Positions 7,123-14,904 of a DNA stretch of 64,000 nucleotides are shown here, piece by piece. The translations under genes were made by a program, and so were the position numbers. Under the pieces are notes generated by a model. The model did not search any database, had not been told where the DNA came from, and saw only the letters and a list, made by a program, of their open reading frames with translations. Each line of letters begins with the position of its first letter. Positions within the stretch are counted from its first letter, which is position 1. Origin of the DNA: Puniceicoccaceae bacterium K14 (lineage in GTDB: Bacteria; Verrucomicrobiota; Verrucomicrobiia; Opitutales; Opitutaceae); assembly GCA_022538095.1 (NCBI GenBank), contig JAKYXN010000013.1:37415-101414 (forward strand), read 5' to 3'.

Positions 7123-9180
7123 CTACCAAGCATCGCCCTGGACTTTAATAGAAACATTATCAAAATGGGTTTCTCCACCTGTAACCGTATAATCACGGTG
7201 CCCCAAGACGATATCGATATCGTCAGAAGTACTACTTGGAGAAGTAAACGTAAACGAATACGTCGCCCACGAAGTACCATACACATTGTAAGTGGCAATC
7301 GTTGAACTCGTGGTATTATTCACAATCCATATGCGCCCATCCGCTCCTGACGAATCTACTTTAGCGTCAAAGGTGACTTCATAAATCGTAGAAGCTTCGT
7401 ATCCAGACCAATCTTGCGTCAGTTTCTGCCACTTCACACCATCTGCGACTAGAGTCAGGCCATAATCGCCTCTATTCGCATTCGAGCTGTCGCGATAAGC
7501 CGTACTTGAGGTTGACAGCAAACGTTCCCACCGTGCGGGTAGCGTCGCATCAACACTATCCGCATACTCCATCCCTTGGTTGGTTAATTTAACGGGGTCC
7601 CAAGCAATAATTTCAGAGAGTGTTACCGCTTCAGAATGGGATGCGGGCACAGCTGATGCATATTGAATAGCTCCGATGCTCCAAACCAGTGGATCAAATT
7701 GAGCATAAGAAATCCATCCCCACAACGGACGAGAGAACAAGTAATTCAGACAGTAAGTCCCTTGAGTCCCATTTACCAAATTATTTTGCTCGGGAGCAGT
7801 ATAGGACCCGTTCCAGAGGTAATCCGTTTGCGTATCGGTAAACGCTTCCATATCATTTCCTGAAAAGACATTTCCCGAAAGATACATGGACATGACAAAC
7901 TCCATATCGACGTTAGCATGTGAGGCGTCTTCCACCTTCGCCCCTGTATGCGTACCATAATTCCAATTATACGCAGTACCTTGAGTCGTCAGCAGGTTTG
8001 AGAAAAAGGTACCTCCTTTGTCAGCCTTTGTTCTGTAAGCGGAAATAGAATTAACCTCATACAAAATATTTTGTACTGTTAAGAGAGTGAAATACTGATT
8101 GTGAGGCAAAGGGCTGAGCACCGTAGACGATGAAAAGGTATCATAGTTCATTGGCTCTTCATAATAACCTTCAGTTGCGGACGAGTCTACCCAGGTGTTT
8201 CCATAAAACCCAGATGGATCCTCCCACTTCGCAATCACTTCATCCTCAAGAAAATCTTGATACGTGTCCGCCTTGCTTTGAAACGCAGACAAAGTGAAAC
8301 TGTTCTTGTTTACCAGACTAACGAACTCCGCAACTGGAGTAGTAATCATTCCATCGATAACATGATAGGAGTAAAAAGGGGCAACACGAATGATATCATA
8401 GAATATCTCATCCCCTGAAGTCGTTGTAGATTCATGACTGACCCAAACTTCAACATCGTGTCCAGCAACTGGCATTACAAACTCCAACGAATAGCTTTTC
8501 CAAGAAGACGAATTCACCCAAAGGTTTGCCAATGTTGCCCCGGTCGTACGATCATAAACGAAAACGCGCCCGTCTACACTGCCTCCCTTTTTCGCATAAA
8601 AATTCAACTGATAGCGATGACCTGGTAAATAGCTGGGTATGTCCTGGTAAAGACGCTGCAAAGTCGAACCCGCCGTGGTGATTTTCAACCCCCAAGTAGT
8701 CGTTGAACACGCCCAACCCTCCCTATATTCTCCATCAGCATCCGTACGATAAGCAGTTGTACTATTAGATCCGATTCGTATCCAATTTTCAGGTAAAGTC
8801 GAGTCTCCAGAATCGGCCGTTTCAAATCCAGAATTCAACACTGGGTTGGGTGAATACCGAGCCGTCGTCCAATCGTCATAGCCATCGCCGTCAGAATCAT
8901 AGGCTGTCCCCATTACTGTGTCAAAGTGGCTAGTAAATTTAGTTAGCCAAACAGTGTCTTGTGAAGCTTCGTAAAGATTAAGGTAAGAGCGTAGCATATA
9001 ACTTTCCTGCCATGCCAAATTCGCTGCGTCACCAGTCGCCGTATAGAGGCTGCCTCGAGAATCATCATAAGAAACAAAATCGTCAAACCACGGATTACCC
9101 GAGGCGAATGATTCATTTGACCACGAGAGGGCTAAAAAGGCTGATAAAGCCAAAGAATGCAAAGTGTTGTGAATTCTCAT
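7123..9180 (-). CDS. Secreted CBM-containing protein with (alpha/alpha) helical domain, putative polysaccharide-active enzyme
   Basis: Exported protein of 685 residues with a signal peptide (1-27). Two similar carbohydrate-binding-like jelly rolls of CBM4/9 type are visible. One is at about 112-270 ('NPVLNSGFETADSGDSTLPE'; 'FYAKKGGSVDGRVFVYD') and one at about 530-682 ('LTNQGMEYADSVDATLPARW'; 'FDAKVDSSGADGRIWIV'). The remaining parts (28-110 and 275-510) are rich in W/Y helices and include 'YNWNYGTHTGAKVEDASHAN' (404-423). They look like an (alpha/alpha) toroid as in many lyases and glycosidases, so the first module appears inserted into the helical domain. Family and substrate not recognised. 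'NWNYG..........EDASHA' is the best candidate active-site stretch. Confidence 0.75.
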   Translation of the reverse strand: MRIHNTLHSLALSAFLALSWSNESFASGNPWFDDFVSYDDSRGSLYTATGDAANLAWQESYMLRSYLNLYEASQDTVWLTKFTSHFDTVMGTAYDSDGDGYDDWTTARYSPNPVLNSGFETADSGDSTLPENWIRIGSNSTTAYRTDADGEYREGWACSTTTWGLKITTAGSTLQRLYQDIPSYLPGHRYQLNFYAKKGGSVDGRVFVYDRTTGATLANLWVNSSSWKSYSLEFVMPVAGHDVEVWVSHESTTTSGDEIFYDIIRVAPFYSYHVIDGMITTPVAEFVSLVNKNSFTLSAFQSKADTYQDFLEDEVIAKWEDPSGFYGNTWVDSSATEGYYEEPMNYDTFSSSTVLSPLPHNQYFTLLTVQNILYEVNSISAYRTKADKGGTFFSNLLTTQGTAYNWNYGTHTGAKVEDASHANVDMEFVMSMYLSGNVFSGNDMEAFTDTQTDYLWNGSYTAPEQNNLVNGTQGTYCLNYLFSRPLWGWISYAQFDPLVWSIGAIQYASAVPASHSEAVTLSEIIAWDPVKLTNQGMEYADSVDATLPARWERLLSTSSTAYRDSSNANRGDYGLTLVADGVKWQKLTQDWSGYEASTIYEVTFDAKVDSSGADGRIWIVNNTTSSTIATYNVYGTSWATYSFTFTSPSSTSDDIDIVLGHRDYTVTGGETHFDNVSIKVQGDAW

Positions 9181-9328
9181 CGTTTGAGTAGTTAAATTTT
9201 GAATCGATCTAGCTTTCTAGAAATCAATTTTTGTTAGTTATCATCTAAAAGAGCCTAACTCTTTTGGCGTAAACGATCGCTCCTAGCCTAGCTTTGACTA
9301 TCGCAATTGTATCCTCCTAAAGGATTCG

Positions 9329-10084
9329 TTACTTACTTTTATCTTCAAGCCAAGTGATGTATTCGCTTGGCAGCATAAAGACCCAATCTTTTTCTAGCAA
9401 AAAAGTGATCGTCTTTTCGTATTCTACAAAATCTTGATCATCGAAATTTGCTGGATGAAATTGAATAGCGGAGAAGGTTATATCGTTCTTTTGATTATAG
9501 CTATCAATGAACTTTGCTGCGTTTGGGTTTCCAGTTCCATCTGGCTCCCCCCTCAATGCCATGAAAGCAGGAACCACATTCTCAAGATTTGGGTCTCGGT
9601 AACAAAATAACAAGCGAATCGATTCATCCTCACTGATAACTCGTTTCGTATCAGCATCGAACGCATTGTAAGGAGAGCCAAAACTTATAGGGCTCTGACC
9701 TAAGATTCGTTTGATCGCATTCTGAGAGTCCACGAAATGCTCTTTTTGATGAGCATACCCACTCCCGCCGAATTCAGAAATCGTTTCTTCATTTTCATTC
9801 CATCGTTTGTGATCCCACCCGTGGTTCCAAAACTCAACAAAGCCCTGTTTTTGCTCCGCGAGCATCCATTCAACGTATTCTTTTTTTGGATTCTCAAGAG
9901 ACTCGCAAATAATCCCACAAGATACCTTAATGCCCAAGTTCTTCGAAGTTTCGATAAAGCGTAGGAAGCGCTCATCCACCCCTTTTATATCATCCGCCTT
10001 GATTATTGCAATTTTCATAGGAGTTTCTGAAAACGCGGCTGAAACAGCTAAGCACATCAGTATGCATTTGCTCAATATTCTCAT
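9329..10084 (-). CDS. Secreted NodB-like polysaccharide deacetylase-family protein
   Basis: About 251 residues with a hydrophobic export signal ending 'SAAFS'. The likely metal-binding residues of the carbohydrate-esterase-4/DUF2334-like fold are present. An Asp pair sits in 'IIKADDIKG' and a His pair in 'FWNHGWDHKRW' (H-x3-H). A late 'AIQFHPANF' supplies another His. The usual 'TFDDG' is replaced by 'KADDI', so it belongs to a divergent branch. It probably deacetylates or otherwise modifies an extracellular glycan. Three in-frame Met codons (10096, 10090, 10084) compete as start; 10084 gives the most normal signal peptide. It lies between the receptor terminator and the CBM protein. Confidence 0.7.
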   Translation of the reverse strand: MRILSKCILMCLAVSAAFSETPMKIAIIKADDIKGVDERFLRFIETSKNLGIKVSCGIICESLENPKKEYVEWMLAEQKQGFVEFWNHGWDHKRWNENEETISEFGGSGYAHQKEHFVDSQNAIKRILGQSPISFGSPYNAFDADTKRVISEDESIRLLFCYRDPNLENVVPAFMALRGEPDGTGNPNAAKFIDSYNQKNDITFSAIQFHPANFDDQDFVEYEKTITFLLEKDWVFMLPSEYITWLEDKSK

Positions 10085-10143
10085 TATCATCTCCAATTAT
10101 TGGGTTCTAATAGATCGTCGAATTCTGTCTCGTCATTTCAAAA

Positions 10144-10165
10144 GGGGCGGCTAAATCACCGCCCC
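10144..10165 (-). terminator. Terminator after the STN-type TonB receptor
   Basis: GGGGCGG (10144-10150) pairs with CCGCCCC (10159-10165) around an 8-base loop. Read on the minus strand, the stem is followed by TTTT. It separates the receptor from the downstream deacetylase, so those genes may have their own promoter or depend on read-through. Confidence 0.7.
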
Positions 10166-10189
10166 TATCATAGAAACGAATCAACAAAT

Positions 10190-12910
10190 TTAGTATTCAA
10201 GGCTGTATGAGAAATGTAACTGTCGAGAGTCACTCAGATAACCTCCAGCTATGATGTAGACATCATCTAAAACATTCTTCGCAGCCAATCTCACCGTATG
10301 CTTAAAATTCGCATCGTTTGTCTTCCAAGAATAGCTCGCTGCAAAATCTAAGAAAGCGCTTTCCTCAGTCAGGAGATTACTCCGCATGTCAGCCGCTGTC
10401 GGCGCTCGGTCCTGGGTACGCGCTTCGCCAGCTGCGCGATAGGACGCACTTAATCTCAACCCCTTAAGAGCGCCTTCGGCAAATCTGTAATTTCCTGATA
10501 CAGACCAATTCCAATCAGGAACGTTACGGAAACTCCACCCCTCGATCCAGTCGTTAATATTCTCTACATGCTCTGTATCAATGATACCAATCGAAGCACG
10601 AATACCAAATTGATCAGTCAACTTTCCATTCACGTATAACTCATAACCTTCTGCTCTATCCAAGCCTCCAGGAATATGGGTCGGAACTACTAAAGGATCG
10701 TCTACAGTCGAATCAAAATCGGGATTGGTCGTTCTAACGTTTTGCCTTTCGATATGAAAGTAGCTAGCTCCAACATCAAGTTTATCACCCATAAGACTCG
10801 TCCGCACACCGACTTCGCTGCCCTCTCCTTTTTCGTTTGGCATAGGAAGTCCGGTATGTGAATACGTAAAGCCCTTTGGGTTGAACGAAGTCGCATGACT
10901 CGCATACGCTGTTGTACGAGAGGTAAGCTTATAGTTAACACCCACATTGTAGGTAAAATCATCAACTTCTGTCACTGTATCGCTAGCCGTAACTGTCGTC
11001 TTAGCCTCATCATAACGCCCCCCTAGCATAACAATCATTTTGCCGTCCAATAGCTTTACACGGTGCATCATAAACAAACCGCTAATTTCATAGTTCGTTA
11101 AACTGTCCTCTGCTACACGGGTATAATACTCAGGAGTATCTTTGAAGCTAATCGAGTTATTCCAATCGATGTAAACGTCTGTTCGTGGACCATGTAACCC
11201 GCCAGCGTCATTCAAATAATTTGGCACACCTCCTACTGGATAATCAACAATATGGGTATCCGTATCTCGTCCGCGAGGCGCGTACAGCCTATACCGGATA
11301 TCGTCCAAATCTGAATAGTCGAAAGTAAATAAAGTGGTATGCTTAGTATCTCCAATATCAAAGTCGACTGTCAAATCCGCTTGAACCGCCTTCGATTCCG
11401 AATCGAGATTTATCATAGCAGGCCAAGGCACTGAATTGTATTGTTCAAATTCACCCGTTGTTGGGTTCACCAAAATAGTGTTACTTCCCAAGCCGTTATA
11501 GTCATAGTGTTGCCCGGTGGAGGAATCGTTTACCGCAACCCTAAAATTCACATTGTCTGCAAACCTATGTTCTAGAGTCGCATTAATTGTTTCTAGAGTG
11601 CGGTCACTAAACATATTCGGGCCCAAGTTATTCACCCAACCGTATTCTTCGTAAAAATCCCAAGCCCATTCACCCGTGTATCTAAAGCGTGTGCCATCTT
11701 CTTCAGTCCCATTTATCCGTATATCCATAAAAGGCCGACCTCGATTATTGCGACGAAACATATTTTCGTATTCAAGCGTCAATTTCGTATCTTCAGAAAA
11801 TCGATGAGCGAAACTCGCCCCATAATTCACAGAGCGTTCATGTGTCCAAATCAAATCGAACTCCCGTTCGAAGTAAGACCCTGCAACCAAAATAGCAGTA
11901 TTTTTTCCAATCGCTGAATTCTGCTCCCACTGCGCTCGATACGTGCTATTTTCACCATACTGCATCGACGCTTTGCCCGAATATTCGCCAAAGACTGGAC
12001 GCTTCGGAATATAGTTAATAACGCCTCCAGGTTCCCCTCGTCCATAGATTGCTGCATAAGGCCCCTTAACAACTTCAACGCGATCTATCAAAGTCTTACC
12101 CACTACACCATTACGGTAAAAGCCATCTCTCAATTGATAAAATTGACCGAATCCACGTATTGCATTTCCCGATCCAGACCCAGTGTGAGGCGTGGCTTCC
12201 GTTGCATTCGCCACATGAGCAAGCACTTCGTCCACGCCGCTAATCATAAAGTCATCCATGAAATCGCTTGTAACAATATCAAGAGAAAATGGTAATTCTT
12301 TTACAGGTACAGCTATGCGTGTCCCGCCGGAAGATTGGTTAATAGTCCATAGACTATTCCCAGCATCGCCTTTAACTTCAAAAGGACTTAGAGTCACTAT
12401 ATCACCTTCGCCGCTGGATTCCTGAGCGACCGCATTTGTAGAGTTAGCAAATCCTAATGTTAGAACCCCTTTTAACAAGAGGCCCAAAGTTCGTTTCTTA
12501 GTATTCATTTGTGTAGTTTCAACAGGGTTTGGAGTTACTTTCGCATTATCTGCGAACGAGTTCTTTTTTATTATGTAGACGCCGGATTTCTGATGCTGAA
12601 ATGCGACGAACACTGTACCTGCCAACATGATTTCAAATACTTCCAAAGGAGCATACTCGCCATTCACAGCGGGAGTATTCACTTTGCGCAACAAACGCCC
12701 CGCGAACATTATATCCACGTCTGCTTGAAGAGCTGCTTCCCTTAGGGTGCTTACTGCTTTCCCTTCGGGCACATCGAAGTATACCGGCCTCACTAACACT
12801 TCTTCCATATTGGAAAAAATGCGACAGTCGAAACAAGCAAACAACGAGCACAAAATGCTCAACCGCACGAGGCGCAACAGGTAAACCTGTCGTTTGGGGG
12901 TATGAATCAT
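10190..12910 (-). CDS. TonB-dependent outer-membrane receptor with N-terminal STN signalling domain
   Basis: A 906-residue FecA-type receptor. Order of parts: hydrophobic leader (about 9-29); an STN domain (about 42-115, 'YFDVPEGKAVSTLREAALQ'...'YIIKK') that in FecA-like proteins contacts the FecR anti-sigma factor in the periplasm; a linker; an N-terminal plug (about 190-310, 'RVEVVKGPYAAIYGRGEPGG'); and a 22-strand-type barrel ending 'FSYSLEY'. Oddly, Met135 opens a second perfect signal-peptide-like stretch (MNTKKRTLGLLLKGVLTLGF...), followed by 'GDIVTLSPFEVKG', the normal mature N-terminus of Opitutia receptors. Sigma factor and FecR genes lie immediately upstream. The imported substrate is probably an oligosaccharide, given the neighbours. 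Confidence 0.9.
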   Translation of the reverse strand: MIHTPKRQVYLLRLVRLSILCSLFACFDCRIFSNMEEVLVRPVYFDVPEGKAVSTLREAALQADVDIMFAGRLLRKVNTPAVNGEYAPLEVFEIMLAGTVFVAFQHQKSGVYIIKKNSFADNAKVTPNPVETTQMNTKKRTLGLLLKGVLTLGFANSTNAVAQESSGEGDIVTLSPFEVKGDAGNSLWTINQSSGGTRIAVPVKELPFSLDIVTSDFMDDFMISGVDEVLAHVANATEATPHTGSGSGNAIRGFGQFYQLRDGFYRNGVVGKTLIDRVEVVKGPYAAIYGRGEPGGVINYIPKRPVFGEYSGKASMQYGENSTYRAQWEQNSAIGKNTAILVAGSYFEREFDLIWTHERSVNYGASFAHRFSEDTKLTLEYENMFRRNNRGRPFMDIRINGTEEDGTRFRYTGEWAWDFYEEYGWVNNLGPNMFSDRTLETINATLEHRFADNVNFRVAVNDSSTGQHYDYNGLGSNTILVNPTTGEFEQYNSVPWPAMINLDSESKAVQADLTVDFDIGDTKHTTLFTFDYSDLDDIRYRLYAPRGRDTDTHIVDYPVGGVPNYLNDAGGLHGPRTDVYIDWNNSISFKDTPEYYTRVAEDSLTNYEISGLFMMHRVKLLDGKMIVMLGGRYDEAKTTVTASDTVTEVDDFTYNVGVNYKLTSRTTAYASHATSFNPKGFTYSHTGLPMPNEKGEGSEVGVRTSLMGDKLDVGASYFHIERQNVRTTNPDFDSTVDDPLVVPTHIPGGLDRAEGYELYVNGKLTDQFGIRASIGIIDTEHVENINDWIEGWSFRNVPDWNWSVSGNYRFAEGALKGLRLSASYRAAGEARTQDRAPTAADMRSNLLTEESAFLDFAASYSWKTNDANFKHTVRLAAKNVLDDVYIIAGGYLSDSRQLHFSYSLEY

Positions 12911-13070
12911 TTAATATCATTAGAATGCGAGCTTCACATTCTAACACGAATTACTACACGAGATTAACTATATGTTTTATTAGAATTTTAATTTTATCTG
13001 ATATTTTTGTATCAATTATCTTGTTAAGCCCAAAAATAGAAAAATCATTAACACGATCGAAACGCTCACA

Positions 13071-14114
13071 CTAGAACGAGTCTTCAGTCGACCTAAGATG
13101 TATCCTACCACGACTATCAATCTCCGAGTCTATGCCAAAAGATATTTCTAATAACTCGACAAAATGTTCCATATTATCGATACGCATAGTCGCAACGATT
13201 GGCAAATTCTCTAATTCCTTGTCACCTATAACCAACTCAATCGCGCCACGGCGGTTTATTTCCTTAACCGCTTCTTGCAAACGTATCGAATTAAACTCTA
13301 GACGGTATTTCCAATCAAGTTCCTGCATAATAGCCTCCTCGCTCGCATTCTCAACCACCGGTTTCAATACTCCGCTATCTAGAGGGATTTTCGATCGCTG
13401 CCCCGCTACCAAGTTTTTAGCCTCTTTCACGGGCTCCAAATTTGTGATTGCGCCATCTAGTGGTTTCTTGGCGGAGCCTAGGCTAACCCTGCCTTCAGTG
13501 ACTAACACCTCTACCTCGTTTTCCGAAACACGCACATTGAAAGCGGTCCCAATGGCGACGACTTCGACACCTCTCGCAGTGACAACAAAAGGACGGTCTT
13601 TATCCTTCTTAACATGAAAAAGAGCTTCACTCGCAACCAGCTCTATTCGCCGAGAACCAGGTGTGAAATTGACCGAAATTGCGGCCCCGCTTTTCATTTC
13701 AACAATTGAACCATCGGGTAACTCATGGCTTTCATAGGAATTTGCCACATAACTCTGTTGCTCAGGTACATCATTAAGGCCTAGTCGTTCCGGCAACCAC
13801 AAAAAGGCCCCTAGCACTATTACAGCTGCTAAGCCGCCCAACCATATCTTTCTCAAAACGCTGCCTCGATTTTTTAGTAAATCACGATGTGGTTTCTCGC
13901 TATGTTCTGGTGCCCACTCTGCCAATGTATCCATTTTTTTCCAGAGTTCTTGGTACTTCACATAGGCCTCACTATGCAGAGGGCTATCAGCCAACCATTC
14001 GAAAAACTCATCCTGCTCCGACGCAGAAAACCCAACGAACTCTTGGGCGACCCATTGAGCCGCTTCGCTATCAATTCGCTTTTGGCGCGACAATTCAGAT
14101 TCATCTTTACTCAT
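13071..14114 (-). CDS. FecR-family anti-sigma factor
   Basis: Inner-membrane regulator, 347 residues. The N-terminal cytoplasmic part has a DUF4880-type segment ('SEAAQWVAQEFVGFSASEQ'). One transmembrane helix follows (about 88-106, 'IWLGGLAAVIVLGAFLWLP'). Then comes the periplasmic FecR domain ('HELPDGSIVEMKSGAAISV', 'VVTARGVEVVAIGTAFNVRV') and a C-terminal domain resembling DUF4974/STN ('YRLEFNSIRLQEAVKEINRR'). In FecIRA systems this protein transmits receptor occupancy to the sigma factor. It starts 16 bases after the sigma factor stop and is followed 160 bases later by the receptor, the canonical order. Confidence 0.93.
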   Translation of the reverse strand: MSKDESELSRQKRIDSEAAQWVAQEFVGFSASEQDEFFEWLADSPLHSEAYVKYQELWKKMDTLAEWAPEHSEKPHRDLLKNRGSVLRKIWLGGLAAVIVLGAFLWLPERLGLNDVPEQQSYVANSYESHELPDGSIVEMKSGAAISVNFTPGSRRIELVASEALFHVKKDKDRPFVVTARGVEVVAIGTAFNVRVSENEVEVLVTEGRVSLGSAKKPLDGAITNLEPVKEAKNLVAGQRSKIPLDSGVLKPVVENASEEAIMQELDWKYRLEFNSIRLQEAVKEINRRGAIELVIGDKELENLPIVATMRIDNMEHFVELLEISFGIDSEIDSRGRIHLRSTEDSF

Positions 14115-14130
14115 CTATTCAAGTCTCCAG

Positions 14131-14658
14131 TCAATCACTACAATGGTACTTCATAAATTCCATGCATTTCGCTAAACCCGTTGCAATGTGAGCTGCCACA
14201 GTATGTTTCGATATGTCCAATTCTTTTCCAATATCCTTATGACTCATCCCATACACCTTCGCCAAAGTGAACACTTGGCGGCAGCGTTCCGGAAGACCTT
14301 CAATTGCTTTTGTCAGCAACTCCCGCTCGTGATTTCGAGCAACCGTTTCTTCAATAGATTCGGATTCATCAATAACTTCCAGTCCTTCATCGGCGCTAAA
14401 TGGTCCACAGGTTGACAATTTATTGCGACGCACCCGATCAATTGCCAAGTTTCTCGCAACCGCATAAAAAAACGCTTTAGGCGCTTTTAGCGGTCGTTTT
14501 CTGTTCTCTTTGAGAACTCGCATCAACGCCTCTTGAACAATGTCATCTACTTCAACCTCATTGCGGTAGCGACTTCGAAGCCAACCTCGAAGCATCGGCT
14601 CATAAGGACGTAGGTTTTCAACATACCAACTAGCTTGATCCGAATCTTCAGGGGGCAT
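14131..14658 (-). CDS. ECF RNA polymerase sigma factor (FecI-like)
   Basis: About 175 residues. Region 2 is seen in 'EVEVDDIVQEALMRVLKE' and 'AFFYAVARNLAIDRVRR'. Region 4 is seen in 'LPERCRQVFTLAKVYGMSHK' and 'LDISKHTVAAHIATGLAK', a helix-turn-helix that reads -35 elements. The ATG at 14658 is preferred because the longer frame to 14790 adds 44 hydrophobic residues foreign to the family. Cotranscribed with the FecR gene, which should hold it inactive until the STN receptor is occupied. Likely targets are the receptor gene and perhaps the glycan genes downstream; I could not define a promoter motif. Confidence 0.92.
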   Translation of the reverse strand: MPPEDSDQASWYVENLRPYEPMLRGWLRSRYRNEVEVDDIVQEALMRVLKENRKRPLKAPKAFFYAVARNLAIDRVRRNKLSTCGPFSADEGLEVIDESESIEETVARNHERELLTKAIEGLPERCRQVFTLAKVYGMSHKDIGKELDISKHTVAAHIATGLAKCMEFMKYHCSD

Positions 14659-14904
14659 AGCAAAAAGGAAAATATAGGGACTAAATAAACGGGAAATCGG
14701 CAAACAGCAAACACCATAAGCCCAAAGAAAGAATAACCCCAAGAACGATTGTGATAATTCGGACCTTTTTAAAAAACACCCTACAATCAAAATCGCACAC
14801 GTCTAGGACTAGCCTCAATCTCTTTTACCTTACAGCTTTACTCAGAGCTTAAACGTCTCACTCAAAAAATATAACTAGAAGTTTTTTTAAAAACTTTTTT
14901 GAGC

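Noticed and set aside
13132..13617. 161-codon open frame opposite the FecR gene
   Set aside because: Shadow frame of a clear anti-sigma gene; Ser/Thr-rich with no recognisable fold.
14659..14790. Longer N-terminus for the sigma factor
   Set aside because: The extra 44 residues are hydrophobic and unlike any sigma factor; ATG at 14658 fits the family length.
14870..14904. A/T-rich hairpin AGTTTTT-AAAAACT after the GH2 gene as terminator
   Set aside because: Stem is only A-T pairs in a poly-A/T stretch; too weak to call.
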